Source: Bacillota bacterium
Lineage (GTDB): Bacteria > Bacillota > Clostridia > Acetivibrionales > DTU013
Reading direction: 5' to 3'
NCBI GenBank assembly: GCA_023409615.1
Contig: JAEYRF010000239.1
Location: 1 to 21,587, forward strand
Length of the DNA stretch: 21,587 nt
Below, piece by piece: positions 6,271 to 13,916 of the stretch. Made by a program: the position numbers and the translations under genes. Each line of letters opens with the position of its first letter. Position 1 is the stretch's first letter. Below the pieces are notes generated by a model, which was not told the DNA's origin, did not search any database, and was given only the letters and a program-made list of their open reading frames with translations.

Positions 6271-6299
6271 TTGACTTGAAGCCACTTTCATTATAAAAT
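6271..6299 (+). promoter_or_regulatory. Promoter of the HU gene
   Basis: TTGACT (6271-6276) and TAAAAT (6294-6299) with a 17-base spacer. A small inverted repeat GGCTT/AAGCC (6268-6283) overlaps the -35 box. Confidence 0.65.
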
Positions 6300-6332
6300 A
6301 ATGTCGAATTCCAAATTTAGGAGGTTGTATTA

Positions 6333-6614
6333 ATGAACAAAACAGATTTAATCAATTCTATCGCCTCGAAATCCGGTTTGAACAAAAAGAACAGCGAAGC
6401 AGCACTCAATGCATTTATCGGTTCCGTTCAGGACGCTCTCAAGGGTGGGGACAAAGTTGTTTTAGTTGGTTTTGGTACATTCGAAGTTAGAAAAAGAGCA
6501 GCTCGCAAGGGCAGAAACCCACAAACCAAGAAAGAAATCACTATTCCTGCTTCCAAGGCTCCTGTGTTCAAAGCTGGTAAGGTTTTAAAGGATACAGTTA
6601 ACAAGAAAAAATAA
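6333..6614 (+). CDS. hup: HU-family nucleoid DNA-binding protein (93 aa)
   Basis: A small basic histone-like protein that binds and bends DNA as a dimer. The N-terminal helices (MNKTDLINSIASKSGLNKK) and the beta-arm region are typical: GDKVVLVGFGTFEVRKRAAR (about residues 39-58) followed by KGRNPQTKKEI and the conserved proline at the arm tip. The length matches the family. GGAGG lies 8 bases before the ATG. It has its own promoter and a strong terminator, so it is probably a single-gene unit. IHF is very unlikely in this group. No anomalies are seen. Confidence 0.97.
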   Translation: MNKTDLINSIASKSGLNKKNSEAALNAFIGSVQDALKGGDKVVLVGFGTFEVRKRAARKGRNPQTKKEITIPASKAPVFKAGKVLKDTVNKKK

Positions 6615-6625
6615 GGCTACTATAG

Positions 6626-6660
6626 CACAAGAAAGACTGCCATAAGGCAGTCTTTTTTGT
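6626..6660. terminator. Strong, probably bidirectional intrinsic terminator after HU
   Basis: AAAGACTGCC (6632-6641), loop ATAA, GGCAGTCTTT (6646-6655), followed by T residues on the plus strand. The stem can extend outward with CACAA/TTGTG. It separates HU from the convergent Spo0A-like gene and can serve both. Confidence 0.9.
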
Positions 6661-6686
6661 GTCTTTTTTGTGCTATCATAATGATT

Positions 6687-7505
6687 TTACTTCTGTTCAT
6701 TGTAGGTCATATGCATCATCTGCATTGTTTTCTCAGCGAGAAATCTGATAACAAGTGTGTTACCCGGGGTTTTCCCGGCATTTGAGAAAATTGTTGTAAT
6801 TTTATCACTGTATTTATCACTTTTCGACTTTTTCCATGCACTGCTAATAGCGCATCGAATAGCTCTGTCAATATTTCTGGCAGTCATTTGATTTCTTTCG
6901 GCCAATATAGGATAGACACGCTTCGGTATGGAGTTTAATGCTGAAGGTTCGATTACTGAAAGTACTACAGCTTCTCTCAATATACGATAGCCTGCTAAAT
7001 TGGGTGTTATACCTATACTTGTGATAATTCCGGTTACAACCTGTTCAATACTATTATCATCTGCTATGGGCGAAAGAGCTCCTCTGCCTTTTTGAACTGT
7101 ATGCATATGTGATATTGAGTATGCCTTCCTTTCGTACAATTCCCTTATATGCAATGCAAGTACGTCCATATCGAAGGGTTTCATAACATAGTAATCTGCT
7201 CCCAGTTCAATGGCATTACGAACAATCGCATCTTTTCCAATTGCTGTCAGCACTATGAAAATAGGTCGTTTCACAACAGAGCTCTCAGACAATTTCTCCA
7301 AAACACCGATTCCATCAAGATTTGGCATAATTATATCCAGCACAACAACATCAGGAGCAAGTTCCGTAATCAATTTAACAGCTTCGACGCCATCATTTGC
7401 AATTCCTTTAACGACCATATCACCAGTATTATCGATGTATTCATTAAGCAATGTACAGAAATCCAAATTGTCGTCCACGATTAATACAGATATCAAATCA
7501 TTCAT
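6687..7505 (-). CDS. spo0A: Spo0A-family response regulator, divergent, coupled to aroK (272 aa)
   Basis: An N-terminal receiver domain with Asp11/Asp12, phospho-acceptor Asp57 (VVVLDIIMP), Thr87 and Lys109 is intact. The C-terminal domain (about 155-272) is recognisably the Spo0A DNA-binding domain: VTGIITSIGITPNLAGY, LREAVV, and TARNIDRAIRCAISSAW for the usual RAIRHAIEVAW recognition helix. Departures are Cys for the usual His in that helix and an altered end where KPTNSEFIAMVADKLR is normally seen. The gene overlaps the 3' end of aroK by 8 bases, with GGAG 7 bases before its ATG. Normally spo0A lies next to spoIVB, so this may be a relocated or second, paralogous Spo0A. Expected role: phosphorelay-controlled entry into sporulation or another developmental or metabolic switch. 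Confidence 0.88.
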   Translation of the reverse strand: MNDLISVLIVDDNLDFCTLLNEYIDNTGDMVVKGIANDGVEAVKLITELAPDVVVLDIIMPNLDGIGVLEKLSESSVVKRPIFIVLTAIGKDAIVRNAIELGADYYVMKPFDMDVLALHIRELYERKAYSISHMHTVQKGRGALSPIADDNSIEQVVTGIITSIGITPNLAGYRILREAVVLSVIEPSALNSIPKRVYPILAERNQMTARNIDRAIRCAISSAWKKSKSDKYSDKITTIFSNAGKTPGNTLVIRFLAEKTMQMMHMTYNEQK

Positions 7506-8001
7506 TTATTATCTCCAGTACTATTTTATCGGGGGTTTTTGCAGCGCATTCCACAATCCGGTCTGCATACAATATATATAAAGGATCCCGTTCCTTATAT
7601 AGCTGTCTAAATGTCTGCCCGTCTGCCCTGGCCAACTTTCTTCCGGGTTCCAGCCGCTGTTCCAATACCCCGGCATCCTGCTTCAGATAAACAATGATTC
7701 CTGCTCTTTTCAAATATTGCATAAGTTCGATGCTTTTCACAACCCCGCCACCTGTTGAAATAATGCAGTTGTGAAATTTCCTCGGTATAATAGCGGCATT
7801 TTGTATCTCAAGAAATCTTTCAGGCCCGTCCTGCTCAACAATATCTCTCAGAGGACGCCCGTCGCTTTCCCTTACCAGTTCATCCGTATCTATGAAAATC
7901 CGCCCGAGCTTTTTTGCCAGCAGAGCGCCAACAGTCGTCTTCCCGGCGCCTGGCATTCCAATTAGTATGATATTATCCCCCTGCCCGGTTTCCTCCTTCA
8001 T
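7498..8001 (-). CDS. aroK: Shikimate kinase AroK (167 aa)
   Basis: Phosphorylates shikimate with ATP in the chorismate pathway. The Walker A motif is GMPGAGKT (15-22), FIDTDE holds Asp38/Asp40, the shikimate-binding glycine triplet is STGGGVV (about 82-88), and the lid/adenine region continues to KERDPLY. By eye alignment the usual FRxxE motif, whose Arg binds shikimate, reads FLEIQ at about 63-67, so that Arg seems absent. I chose the ATG at 8001 because it overlaps the aroC stop as ATGA and has GGGAG 6 bases upstream; the ATG at 8013 lacks a ribosome site. It lies between aroC and the Spo0A-like gene, overlapping both, so the three are translationally coupled. Confidence 0.92.
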   Translation of the reverse strand: MKEETGQGDNIILIGMPGAGKTTVGALLAKKLGRIFIDTDELVRESDGRPLRDIVEQDGPERFLEIQNAAIIPRKFHNCIISTGGGVVKSIELMQYLKRAGIIVYLKQDAGVLEQRLEPGRKLARADGQTFRQLYKERDPLYILYADRIVECAAKTPDKIVLEIINE

Positions 8002-9179
8002 AGCTTCTCCCATTCCGGGTCAATAACGGAATTGATTTTCCTATAGCCCTCAGACATGTATATCGCATCCATAAGGACGATCCTCATCATTGCTTCGCAA
8101 ACCGGATAAAGCCTGGTACATATTGTCGGATCACTTCTTGATGCGAATATGTGATCCACGCTTTTTTGCTCTGTTATATCAACCGTAGACTGTTTCTGCA
8201 ATATAGTCGATGTTGGCTTTGCAGCAACTCTAACCCGGATTTCCTCTCCGTTAGAGATCCCACCCAGCAGTCCCCCGGCACGATTGGTGAGAAAACGAAC
8301 GCTATCGGTCTCCTTATCATAATATGGTGTATCATTTGCCTCGGAGCCAGTCATTCTGGCAAGTTCAAAGCCATCACCAAACTCAACCCCCTTTACGCCA
8401 CCAATTGACATCATGGCCTGCGCAATGGTTGCACTGAGTTTGTCAAATACCGGCTCACCCAAACCTGCCGGTACACCTTCTGCTATAATCTCAACAACTC
8501 CCCCACATGAATCCTTTGCCGCCTTTACCTTTATCAGATCATCGATCATTTCTTTTGCTTTTTGAAGATCCGGACAATTCAATTCGTTTTTACGATAATT
8601 GGCCTTAGCCGCTTCATATGTTACAGGAGCCGCTTTTATGCCATGAGACTCGACAACATATGCAATTACATCGATACCCATCCTGTCGAGTATCAGCTTT
8701 GCTATGGCACCACCGGCGACTCTGGCCACCGTTTCTCTGGCTGATGCTCTGCCCGCTCCTGCCCAGTCATAATACCGGCCATACTTTTTATAGTAGGTAT
8801 ACGATGCCTGTCCCGGTCTGACCAAATCTCTGTTTTCTTTATGCTGACGGATGTGAACCTCATCAATATCACTGCTGGGTATTATCATACCAACAGGTGC
8901 GCCTGTGGACATATCATCCTCCATAACACCTGAATAAATAAAGACTCTATCCGCTTCCTTCCGTGGCGTACTGAGTTCGGATATCCCTGGTTTACGCTTG
9001 TCCAGTTCATTCTGGATGATTTCTGCGGTGATTTTCAATCCGGGAGGAACGCCATCAACAATGACCATCTGCCCGCCAAAAAGTTCCTTCGGTATGGCCG
9101 GATCTTTCCTGAATCCCCCCGAGTAAGACTCCCCGCATGTAGTTATACGAAACATTCTTCCAAATGTATTTCCAAACAT
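7998..9179 (-). CDS. aroC: Chorismate synthase homologue AroC with altered active-site residues (393 aa)
   Basis: Homologous along its whole length to chorismate synthase, the FMN-dependent enzyme converting EPSP to chorismate. Matching parts are the N-terminus FGNTFGRMFRITT, KRKPG (61-65), GAGRASARETVARVAGGA (141-158), SIGGVKGVEFGDGF and the C-terminal ASRSDP and IVLMDAIYMSEG. Striking departures occur at the signature sites. The usual FGESHG is CGESYSG (15-21), so the first invariant His is Tyr19. The usual RPGHADYTY is RPGQASYTY (121-129), so the second His is Gln124. GGGRSS is GAGRAS. An extra segment after residue 21 is also present. The length is only slightly above typical. A GGAGG site precedes the ATG. 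It may be an active variant lineage, an enzyme for a related substrate, or impaired. Confidence 0.88.
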   Translation of the reverse strand: MFGNTFGRMFRITTCGESYSGGFRKDPAIPKELFGGQMVIVDGVPPGLKITAEIIQNELDKRKPGISELSTPRKEADRVFIYSGVMEDDMSTGAPVGMIIPSSDIDEVHIRQHKENRDLVRPGQASYTYYKKYGRYYDWAGAGRASARETVARVAGGAIAKLILDRMGIDVIAYVVESHGIKAAPVTYEAAKANYRKNELNCPDLQKAKEMIDDLIKVKAAKDSCGGVVEIIAEGVPAGLGEPVFDKLSATIAQAMMSIGGVKGVEFGDGFELARMTGSEANDTPYYDKETDSVRFLTNRAGGLLGGISNGEEIRVRVAAKPTSTILQKQSTVDITEQKSVDHIFASRSDPTICTRLYPVCEAMMRIVLMDAIYMSEGYRKINSVIDPEWEKL

Positions 9180-9243
9180 GGTAACCCTCCAATATTTTCA
9201 TGGACAAACACAGCTTTACTATAAGATTTAGCTTCATGAGCAA

Positions 9244-9258
9244 TCACATTTCATGTGA
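9244..9258. promoter_or_regulatory. Perfect inverted repeat TCACAT-TTC-ATGTGA in the aroA-aroC gap
   Basis: Six-base arms around a 3-base centre lie 65 bases before the aroC ATG. On the minus strand, downstream of it, TATAGT resembles a weak -10 box. It is an operator candidate only. Confidence 0.4.
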
Positions 9259-9303
9259 GTTGATATAATTCATCTAGACTACCACAAATTCCCGCAGTTA
9301 AGC

Positions 9304-10596
9304 TTAAAGGCTTGGTTCTGAACCTTCTTCAATCAGCTCGATATTACCTCCGCACTCCCTTATAAGCTGCGGAAATGCAGGAAATGTCACATTCATTGCC
9401 TCCGCGGTTTCTATAATTGTCTCCCCACCTATATTCAACCCGGCCACCGCAAGAGCCATGACAATCCTGTGGTCATCATACCCGTTTACTCTGCATCCCC
9501 TCAGTTTACTGCTCCTGATAATCAATCCGTCAGGAATCTCCTCTATATCTGCACCCATCCTGCCTAATTCCTCGCACATCACGTGGATTCTGTCCGTTTC
9601 CTTCATTCTGGCCTGCGGCACATTGACAAGCCGCGTCTCGCCTTCGGCAAAGCATCCTGCAACAGCCATAGCCGGCAGAGCATCAGGTGTTGAATTCATA
9701 TCTATTTCAATTCCCTTAAGTCCATTTCCCTTAATCATGATACCTTCTTCGGAATATTTAACAACAGCACCCATCTCCTGCAGATAATCCAATACTTTTT
9801 TATCCCCTTGCGTATCATATATGTCCAGATTTTTTAGAATAAATTCCCCGCCGGATATGGCTGCAAGAACCATAAAAAATGTTGCACTGGAGAAATCACC
9901 GGGAATGGAGATGTTGAAAGGCTTATACTTCTGTCCACCCTTTATATATACAGTTTTAAACCGGTCGTTTTCATATTCTATACCTTGATTGTTCAGCCAC
10001 CACAAGGTCATCTCAGCATATGGAACCTCGTTGAGCCTGGTGATCACAATTTCCGAGTCCGCGTCCAGCAGGGGGGCATTGATCAATATGGCAGAAAGAT
10101 ATTGTGACGTAACAGCATCAAGCAGGGCCCTTCCGCCCTTCAACCGGCCTTTTACAACCACCGGCGCCATATCGTTGCCACGTGTGGAAAATACTTCACC
10201 GCCAAGTTCATTCATTGCAGTGATCAAAGACCCTAGCGGTCTTTTACGAATCTGATAGTCACCGGTAAAAACCGTACAACCGTCAATCAGTCCGGCAGTC
10301 ATCATTGCAAAGCGGAGAGATGTGCCCGAATTACCCACATTTATAACATCCTCAGGTACTGAAGGTGAGCCGCCAAAGCCGTTCACAACAAAACGGTCAC
10401 CACCATTTTCAAATCTGATTCCAAAGGATTGGCATACGTTTACTGCAGAAAGTGCATCTGATGAAAGCAGTGGGTTGGTAATGACGGACTGTCCACTTGC
10501 AAGGCTTGCAATAAAAAGAGCCCTGATTGTATGAGATTTAGACCCTGGAATCATGATACTGCCATGTGTCTCAGACTTTTTAACCTTTAAAAGCAT
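9304..10596 (-). CDS. aroA: EPSP synthase AroA (430 aa)
   Basis: Transfers the enolpyruvyl group of PEP to shikimate-3-phosphate, the step before chorismate synthase. Conserved sites seen are PGSKSHTIRA (17-26, substrate-binding Lys/Ser/Arg), NVGNSGTSLRF (PEP site), YQIRKRPL, TSQYLSA, PGDFSSATFF, TPDALPA (catalytic Asp), ARMKETDR (catalytic Glu) and YDDHRIVMAL. The residue after the NSGTSLR arginine is Phe rather than the Pro of E. coli-type enzymes. I chose the ATG at 10596 because AGGAAGG lies about 9 bases upstream; an ATG at 10617 has no ribosome site. It heads the aroA-aroC-aroK-spo0A strand group and has a 230-base leader with its own promoter and an inverted repeat. Confidence 0.95.
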   Translation of the reverse strand: MLLKVKKSETHGSIMIPGSKSHTIRALFIASLASGQSVITNPLLSSDALSAVNVCQSFGIRFENGGDRFVVNGFGGSPSVPEDVINVGNSGTSLRFAMMTAGLIDGCTVFTGDYQIRKRPLGSLITAMNELGGEVFSTRGNDMAPVVVKGRLKGGRALLDAVTSQYLSAILINAPLLDADSEIVITRLNEVPYAEMTLWWLNNQGIEYENDRFKTVYIKGGQKYKPFNISIPGDFSSATFFMVLAAISGGEFILKNLDIYDTQGDKKVLDYLQEMGAVVKYSEEGIMIKGNGLKGIEIDMNSTPDALPAMAVAGCFAEGETRLVNVPQARMKETDRIHVMCEELGRMGADIEEIPDGLIIRSSKLRGCRVNGYDDHRIVMALAVAGLNIGGETIIETAEAMNVTFPAFPQLIRECGGNIELIEEGSEPSL

Positions 10597-10718
10597 ATTT
10601 TCAACCCTTCCTACCATTCTACCGAATGCTGTTACTCAAATGAATGCTGCCGTTTAAACAGTGCTGCGTCAAAAAATGCTGCCGCTATAAATACAAAAAT
10701 GCTTTCTCTCACTAGAAA

Positions 10719-10753
10719 CTGCCATACATTAGTTATATATTAATATATGGCAG
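10719..10753. promoter_or_regulatory. 13-bp inverted repeat overlapping the aroA promoter
   Basis: CTGCCATACATTA (10719-10731) and TAATATATGGCAG (10741-10753) pair at 12 of 13 positions around a 9-base AT loop. It could be an operator over the promoter or a stem-loop ending the RNA methyltransferase transcript. Confidence 0.6.
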
Positions 10754-10766
10754 CATTATTAGTCAA
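10737..10766 (-). promoter_or_regulatory. Putative promoter of the aroA cluster
   Basis: Minus-strand TTGACT (10766-10761) with TTAATA or TAATAT 17-18 bases downstream (10743-10737). The -10 box falls inside the inverted repeat at 10719-10753. Confidence 0.5.
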
Positions 10767-10826
10767 ACCTTTTTGTTCCAGCCATTACCCAAGCATAGAA
10801 TACATTAGTTAATCAATGATGCCTCT

Positions 10827-12008
10827 TTACGTAATGCCGGTTCCTTTGTCATCAGCAGCGTGATGCTGAATAACAGTTCTTGGTGGCGGTGGGCCATAAA
10901 ATTGGAAATAGTTGCACATAATCCTTCCATTGTAAAGCTTACGCTTTTTATCCGCTTTTCGCTTGAATAAAGCTTCAAATTGCGGATGTGACGTTATTAT
11001 ATAGAAGGACCATGTATCAAATTTCTTAAAAACAATCCCCATCTCTCTATAAAGCTTCTCAACCTCAGGCATCTCCCCCAGCCGCTCTCCGTATGGAGGG
11101 TTACCGACGATAAAGCCATATTTATATCTTGAACTGATGTCAGAGAGCGGCAGACGCTGAAGATGGATATCCTCAGCTACACCTGCCTGTGCCGCATGAT
11201 AGCGGGCAAGGCTGATAACCTCTTCATCTATATCCGAGCCGTGTATTCTAAGGTCAGGGACCTTCTTTACCTTGTCAGCCGCTTCCTCTCTGGCTTTTTC
11301 CCAGAGCTCGGGAGGAGTTTGCGGCCAGCCTTCAGCAGAGAACTTTCGTTTAATGCCCGGCGCAATATTTCTCGCAATCAGAGCAGCTTCTATCGGGATT
11401 GTTCCGGATCCGCAAAAAGGATCTATCAGTGCTCTATCGGGTTTCCATCTACTTATCATGAGCATGGCAGCCGCCATTGTTTCCTTTAAAGGAGCACCTG
11501 AAACAAGTGTCCTGTAGCCGCGTTTATGCAATCCCATTCCTGTGGTGTCTATGGTCAGTGTCACCATATCCTTCAACAGACCGACCTCAATCCTGTATAA
11601 TGGACCATTTTCTTCAAACCACTGTTTCTTATACTTCAGTTTCATTTTCTCAACTATTGCCTTCTTGACAATCGCCTGGCAATCCGGAATGCTTGCAAGC
11701 TTTGAATCGACTGATTTTCCATCCACAGGAAACTCTGCATTCTCCGGCAGCCAATCACCCCATGGCAGTGCTTTAGTACCCTCAAACAACTCGTCAAAGG
11801 TCAGCGCCTTGAACTCCCCTACTTTCACCAATATCCGTTCAGCACACCGCAGCCAGATATTCGTCCTGCATATTGCAAGTTCATCACCGGCAAAAGTAAT
11901 TCTTCCGTTTTCAACCTGCCTGTCCATGTATCCGAGCCAATTAAGCTCCCTTGCCACAACTGCTTCAAGCCCGAATACGCATGTGGCAATTAAATGTATC
12001 TTTGACAT
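10827..12008 (-). CDS. THUMP-domain class I RNA methyltransferase (RlmL/YpsC-like, 393 aa)
   Basis: A SAM-dependent RNA methyltransferase that probably makes an N2-methylguanosine in 23S rRNA, by analogy with the RlmL/YpsC family. The N-terminus LIATCVFGLEAVVARELN is typical, and the THUMP-like region spans about residues 45-155. The catalytic Rossmann domain follows with DPFCGSG (196-202, SAM binding), HGSDID and NPPYGERL (303-310, motif IV for N2-guanine modification). I chose the ATG at 12008 because AGGAG lies about 6 bases upstream; a longer frame to 12053 adds 15 unsupported residues. It is upstream of the aro genes on the same strand with a gap of over 200 bases, so it is probably a separate unit. 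Which guanosine it modifies cannot be read from sequence. Confidence 0.93.
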   Translation of the reverse strand: MSKIHLIATCVFGLEAVVARELNWLGYMDRQVENGRITFAGDELAICRTNIWLRCAERILVKVGEFKALTFDELFEGTKALPWGDWLPENAEFPVDGKSVDSKLASIPDCQAIVKKAIVEKMKLKYKKQWFEENGPLYRIEVGLLKDMVTLTIDTTGMGLHKRGYRTLVSGAPLKETMAAAMLMISRWKPDRALIDPFCGSGTIPIEAALIARNIAPGIKRKFSAEGWPQTPPELWEKAREEAADKVKKVPDLRIHGSDIDEEVISLARYHAAQAGVAEDIHLQRLPLSDISSRYKYGFIVGNPPYGERLGEMPEVEKLYREMGIVFKKFDTWSFYIITSHPQFEALFKRKADKKRKLYNGRIMCNYFQFYGPPPPRTVIQHHAADDKGTGIT

Positions 12009-12143
12009 TCGCTTCTCCTGTTTTAACTTCATAACTGATGAACGATAATCCAATAATAATATAATACACCAAAGCTTTCAACTGAATCCAAAAATATAAA
12101 ATATATATATTATATAGATATTCATGTGCGGACATTTTTAAAA

Positions 12144-12172
12144 TTGATTCACTGACATGAAAAGAGTATAAT
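12144..12172 (+). promoter_or_regulatory. Promoter of the DUF1189 gene
   Basis: TTGATT (12144-12149) and perfect TATAAT (12167-12172) with a 17-base spacer, about 50 bases before the ATG. Confidence 0.75.
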
Positions 12173-12223
12173 GGAAAGGAAGTTTTTTGTTGGAAATAGT
12201 AAGCAGATTTCTTGGAGGATACC

Positions 12224-13033
12224 ATGAACGAGACAAAAATCAATATTTTTACACGGTTTTATTATAGTATTACAAGTTTTGATAAGTATAGATTATTTCT
12301 CAGGCAAGGCACGGGTAAAGCAGTGGTATATCTGCTGCTTCTGTCTACTCTCCTTTCTTTGGTGATTTTCATACCGGCAAGCATACAATATGACAAGATA
12401 ATGGATAATTTCATTTCCAATTTTGACACTCTTGTACCTGATTTCACTCTGGCTAACGGCAGGCTGCAGGTCAACGGAGATATGCCAATCATTATAGATG
12501 AAGGTGTATACCCTATTGTAATAGACACATCTCCTGATGCAGAGCAAAATATTCTTGCGAAATACGACATTGTTATGCTGATCACCAGTGATAAAATGAT
12601 CCAGAAAAATTATGTAGACAAGACAGTCACCAGCTTCGATGCATTTCAGGGAATGGAGCTGAAACGCGATAACATTGCTCAAACACTTCCTATTATGAAA
12701 CCAATTGGAGTATTCATTTTCATTCTTTTGGGAATAGGTTTTGTATGCGGAAAATTTATTAGTGCACTTATCATCAGTTTGATCGGGCTTACCATCAATT
12801 CTGCTATGAAAACCAATCTTAGCTACAGGAGCTTGTTTAAAATCAGTATTTATTCAATGACTTTGCCGCTGTTGCTTTGTACTGTCCCCGGTCTGTTTTC
12901 CATACGAATACCATTCTTGTGGCTGATATTCTATGTGATTGCATCTGTTTTTGTTTATGGCGCCATTAAAAGCATACGAAAAGAGATCGATAAAGCATAC
13001 AATTCTGATGACACGAATAATGATATAGTATAG
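12224..13033 (+). CDS. DUF1189 integral membrane protein (269 aa)
   Basis: A membrane protein of unknown function matching the DUF1189 family. An N-terminal IFTRFYYSITSFDKYR segment precedes a first membrane helix (about residues 32-52). A long extracytoplasmic domain of about 100 residues follows, then three or more helices clustered at about 158-245 and a charged C-terminal tail. The IIIDEGVYPIVIDTSP part of the outer domain is typical. GGAGG lies 5 bases before the ATG at 12224; the in-frame TTG at 12212 overlaps this ribosome site and is rejected. It has a strong promoter of its own. It precedes the PII-like/DUF1538 unit, but a 200-base gap with another promoter argues against a shared operon. 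No biochemical role is known to me. Confidence 0.85.
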   Translation: MNETKINIFTRFYYSITSFDKYRLFLRQGTGKAVVYLLLLSTLLSLVIFIPASIQYDKIMDNFISNFDTLVPDFTLANGRLQVNGDMPIIIDEGVYPIVIDTSPDAEQNILAKYDIVMLITSDKMIQKNYVDKTVTSFDAFQGMELKRDNIAQTLPIMKPIGVFIFILLGIGFVCGKFISALIISLIGLTINSAMKTNLSYRSLFKISIYSMTLPLLLCTVPGLFSIRIPFLWLIFYVIASVFVYGAIKSIRKEIDKAYNSDDTNNDIV

Positions 13034-13097
13034 CTTCGTTGCACAGGTTTAATTCAAATATGTTCTGGGCTATAAGCGCGGAAATACCCACATTCGG

Positions 13098-13126
13098 TTG
13101 ATGGCAGGGTAATTTTGTGTTACACT
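13098..13126 (+). promoter_or_regulatory. Putative promoter of the PII-like/DUF1538 unit
   Basis: TTGATG (13098-13103) and TACACT (13121-13126) with a 17-base spacer. This would leave a 5' leader of about 105 bases in which I see no riboswitch I can name. Confidence 0.5.
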
Positions 13127-13238
13127 TATAAAGTCAAAACTGCATCTTGGAAATAGCGTCTTTGTTACAGTTGCATTAATTTCCACACATCTTTAAATGA
13201 TATGTCAGTCTTTTTAGTCTGAAAATAAACATCGAGGA

Positions 13239-13916
13239 GTGATAGATATAGATACATTGTTTTTTTTAATCATAAGCCGAGGCAAAGCTAATGTTGTATT
13301 ACGTAAAGCAAAAGACTGCGGCGCGCAAGGGGGTACAATCTTCCTGGGCGAGGGAACGGTGCAAAACAAGCTCTCCGATAAGCTGGGTCTGACAGAGATG
13401 CACAAAGAAATTCTTATGATATCATCATCAAACGAGCTTTCCGATAAACTGCATGATACACTTAGCAAGGAATTTATGCTCTGCAGGAGGGACAAAGGAA
13501 TAGCTTTTACGATCCCATTCAAGCGTTGGCCATTACAGCCATTTGGAGAGGAAAAAGCAAGTCCGCCTGACGATATCGACGCTCCATTCTTTTGTATAAT
13601 AACCATTGTAGATAAGGGGCGTAGTAAAGATTGCATAAAATCGGCAAGGGCCGCGGGAGCAAGAGGTGGGACTCTTATCCATGGCCGTGGAGCCGGGATT
13701 CCGACAGATTTTTATTTCCCATTGGTTATAGAGCCGCAAAAAGATATTGTAATGATTATCACACCAAGAGACAAAGTTGCTATGATCAGGGAAAAGATAT
13801 TTTTTGATCTGGAGCTTGGAAAAGCCGGAAACGGCATCATCTTTACTCTTCCTGTGAGCAGGGCAACCGGCCTGTTTGAAAGCAGACCTGAAGAGTGCAG
13901 GGAGGTGGCAAAATGA
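13239..13916 (+). CDS. Tandem PII-like (GlnB-superfamily) regulator, two domains (225 aa)
   Basis: Two PII-like domains are fused by a short linker. Domain 1 (about 6-95) has GAQGGTIFLGEGT (29-41). Domain 2 (about 115-208) has GARGGTLIHGRGAG (141-154) and LGKAGNGIIFTLPV (193-206), the latter in the place of the PII TGKxGDGKI motif. The T-loop is much shorter than in GlnB/GlnK, and the uridylylated Tyr region is absent, so these are PII-like sensors rather than canonical nitrogen PII. Domain 1 lacks clear C-loop glycines (CRRDKGIAF) and may have lost ligand binding. The gene overlaps the next one as ATGA, so both are made together. The start is uncertain: GTG at 13239 overlaps its own GAGGAG, and ATA or TTG codons up to 13257 are alternatives. 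It probably regulates the DUF1538 membrane protein. Confidence 0.82.
   Translation: MIDIDTLFFLIISRGKANVVLRKAKDCGAQGGTIFLGEGTVQNKLSDKLGLTEMHKEILMISSSNELSDKLHDTLSKEFMLCRRDKGIAFTIPFKRWPLQPFGEEKASPPDDIDAPFFCIITIVDKGRSKDCIKSARAAGARGGTLIHGRGAGIPTDFYFPLVIEPQKDIVMIITPRDKVAMIREKIFFDLELGKAGNGIIFTLPVSRATGLFESRPEECREVAK

Noticed and set aside
10619..10826. T-box or known riboswitch before aroA
   Set aside because: I could not find a T-box sequence, specifier loop or a terminator/antiterminator pair with a T run.
11542..12048. 168-codon plus-strand frame opposite the RNA methyltransferase gene
   Set aside because: It is a Ser/Pro-rich shadow of the conserved methyltransferase gene, without a ribosome site or known motifs.
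13239..13916. Canonical GlnB/GlnK nitrogen regulator
   Set aside because: The T-loop is short, the Tyr modification segment is missing, two domains are fused, and no ammonium transporter is adjacent.
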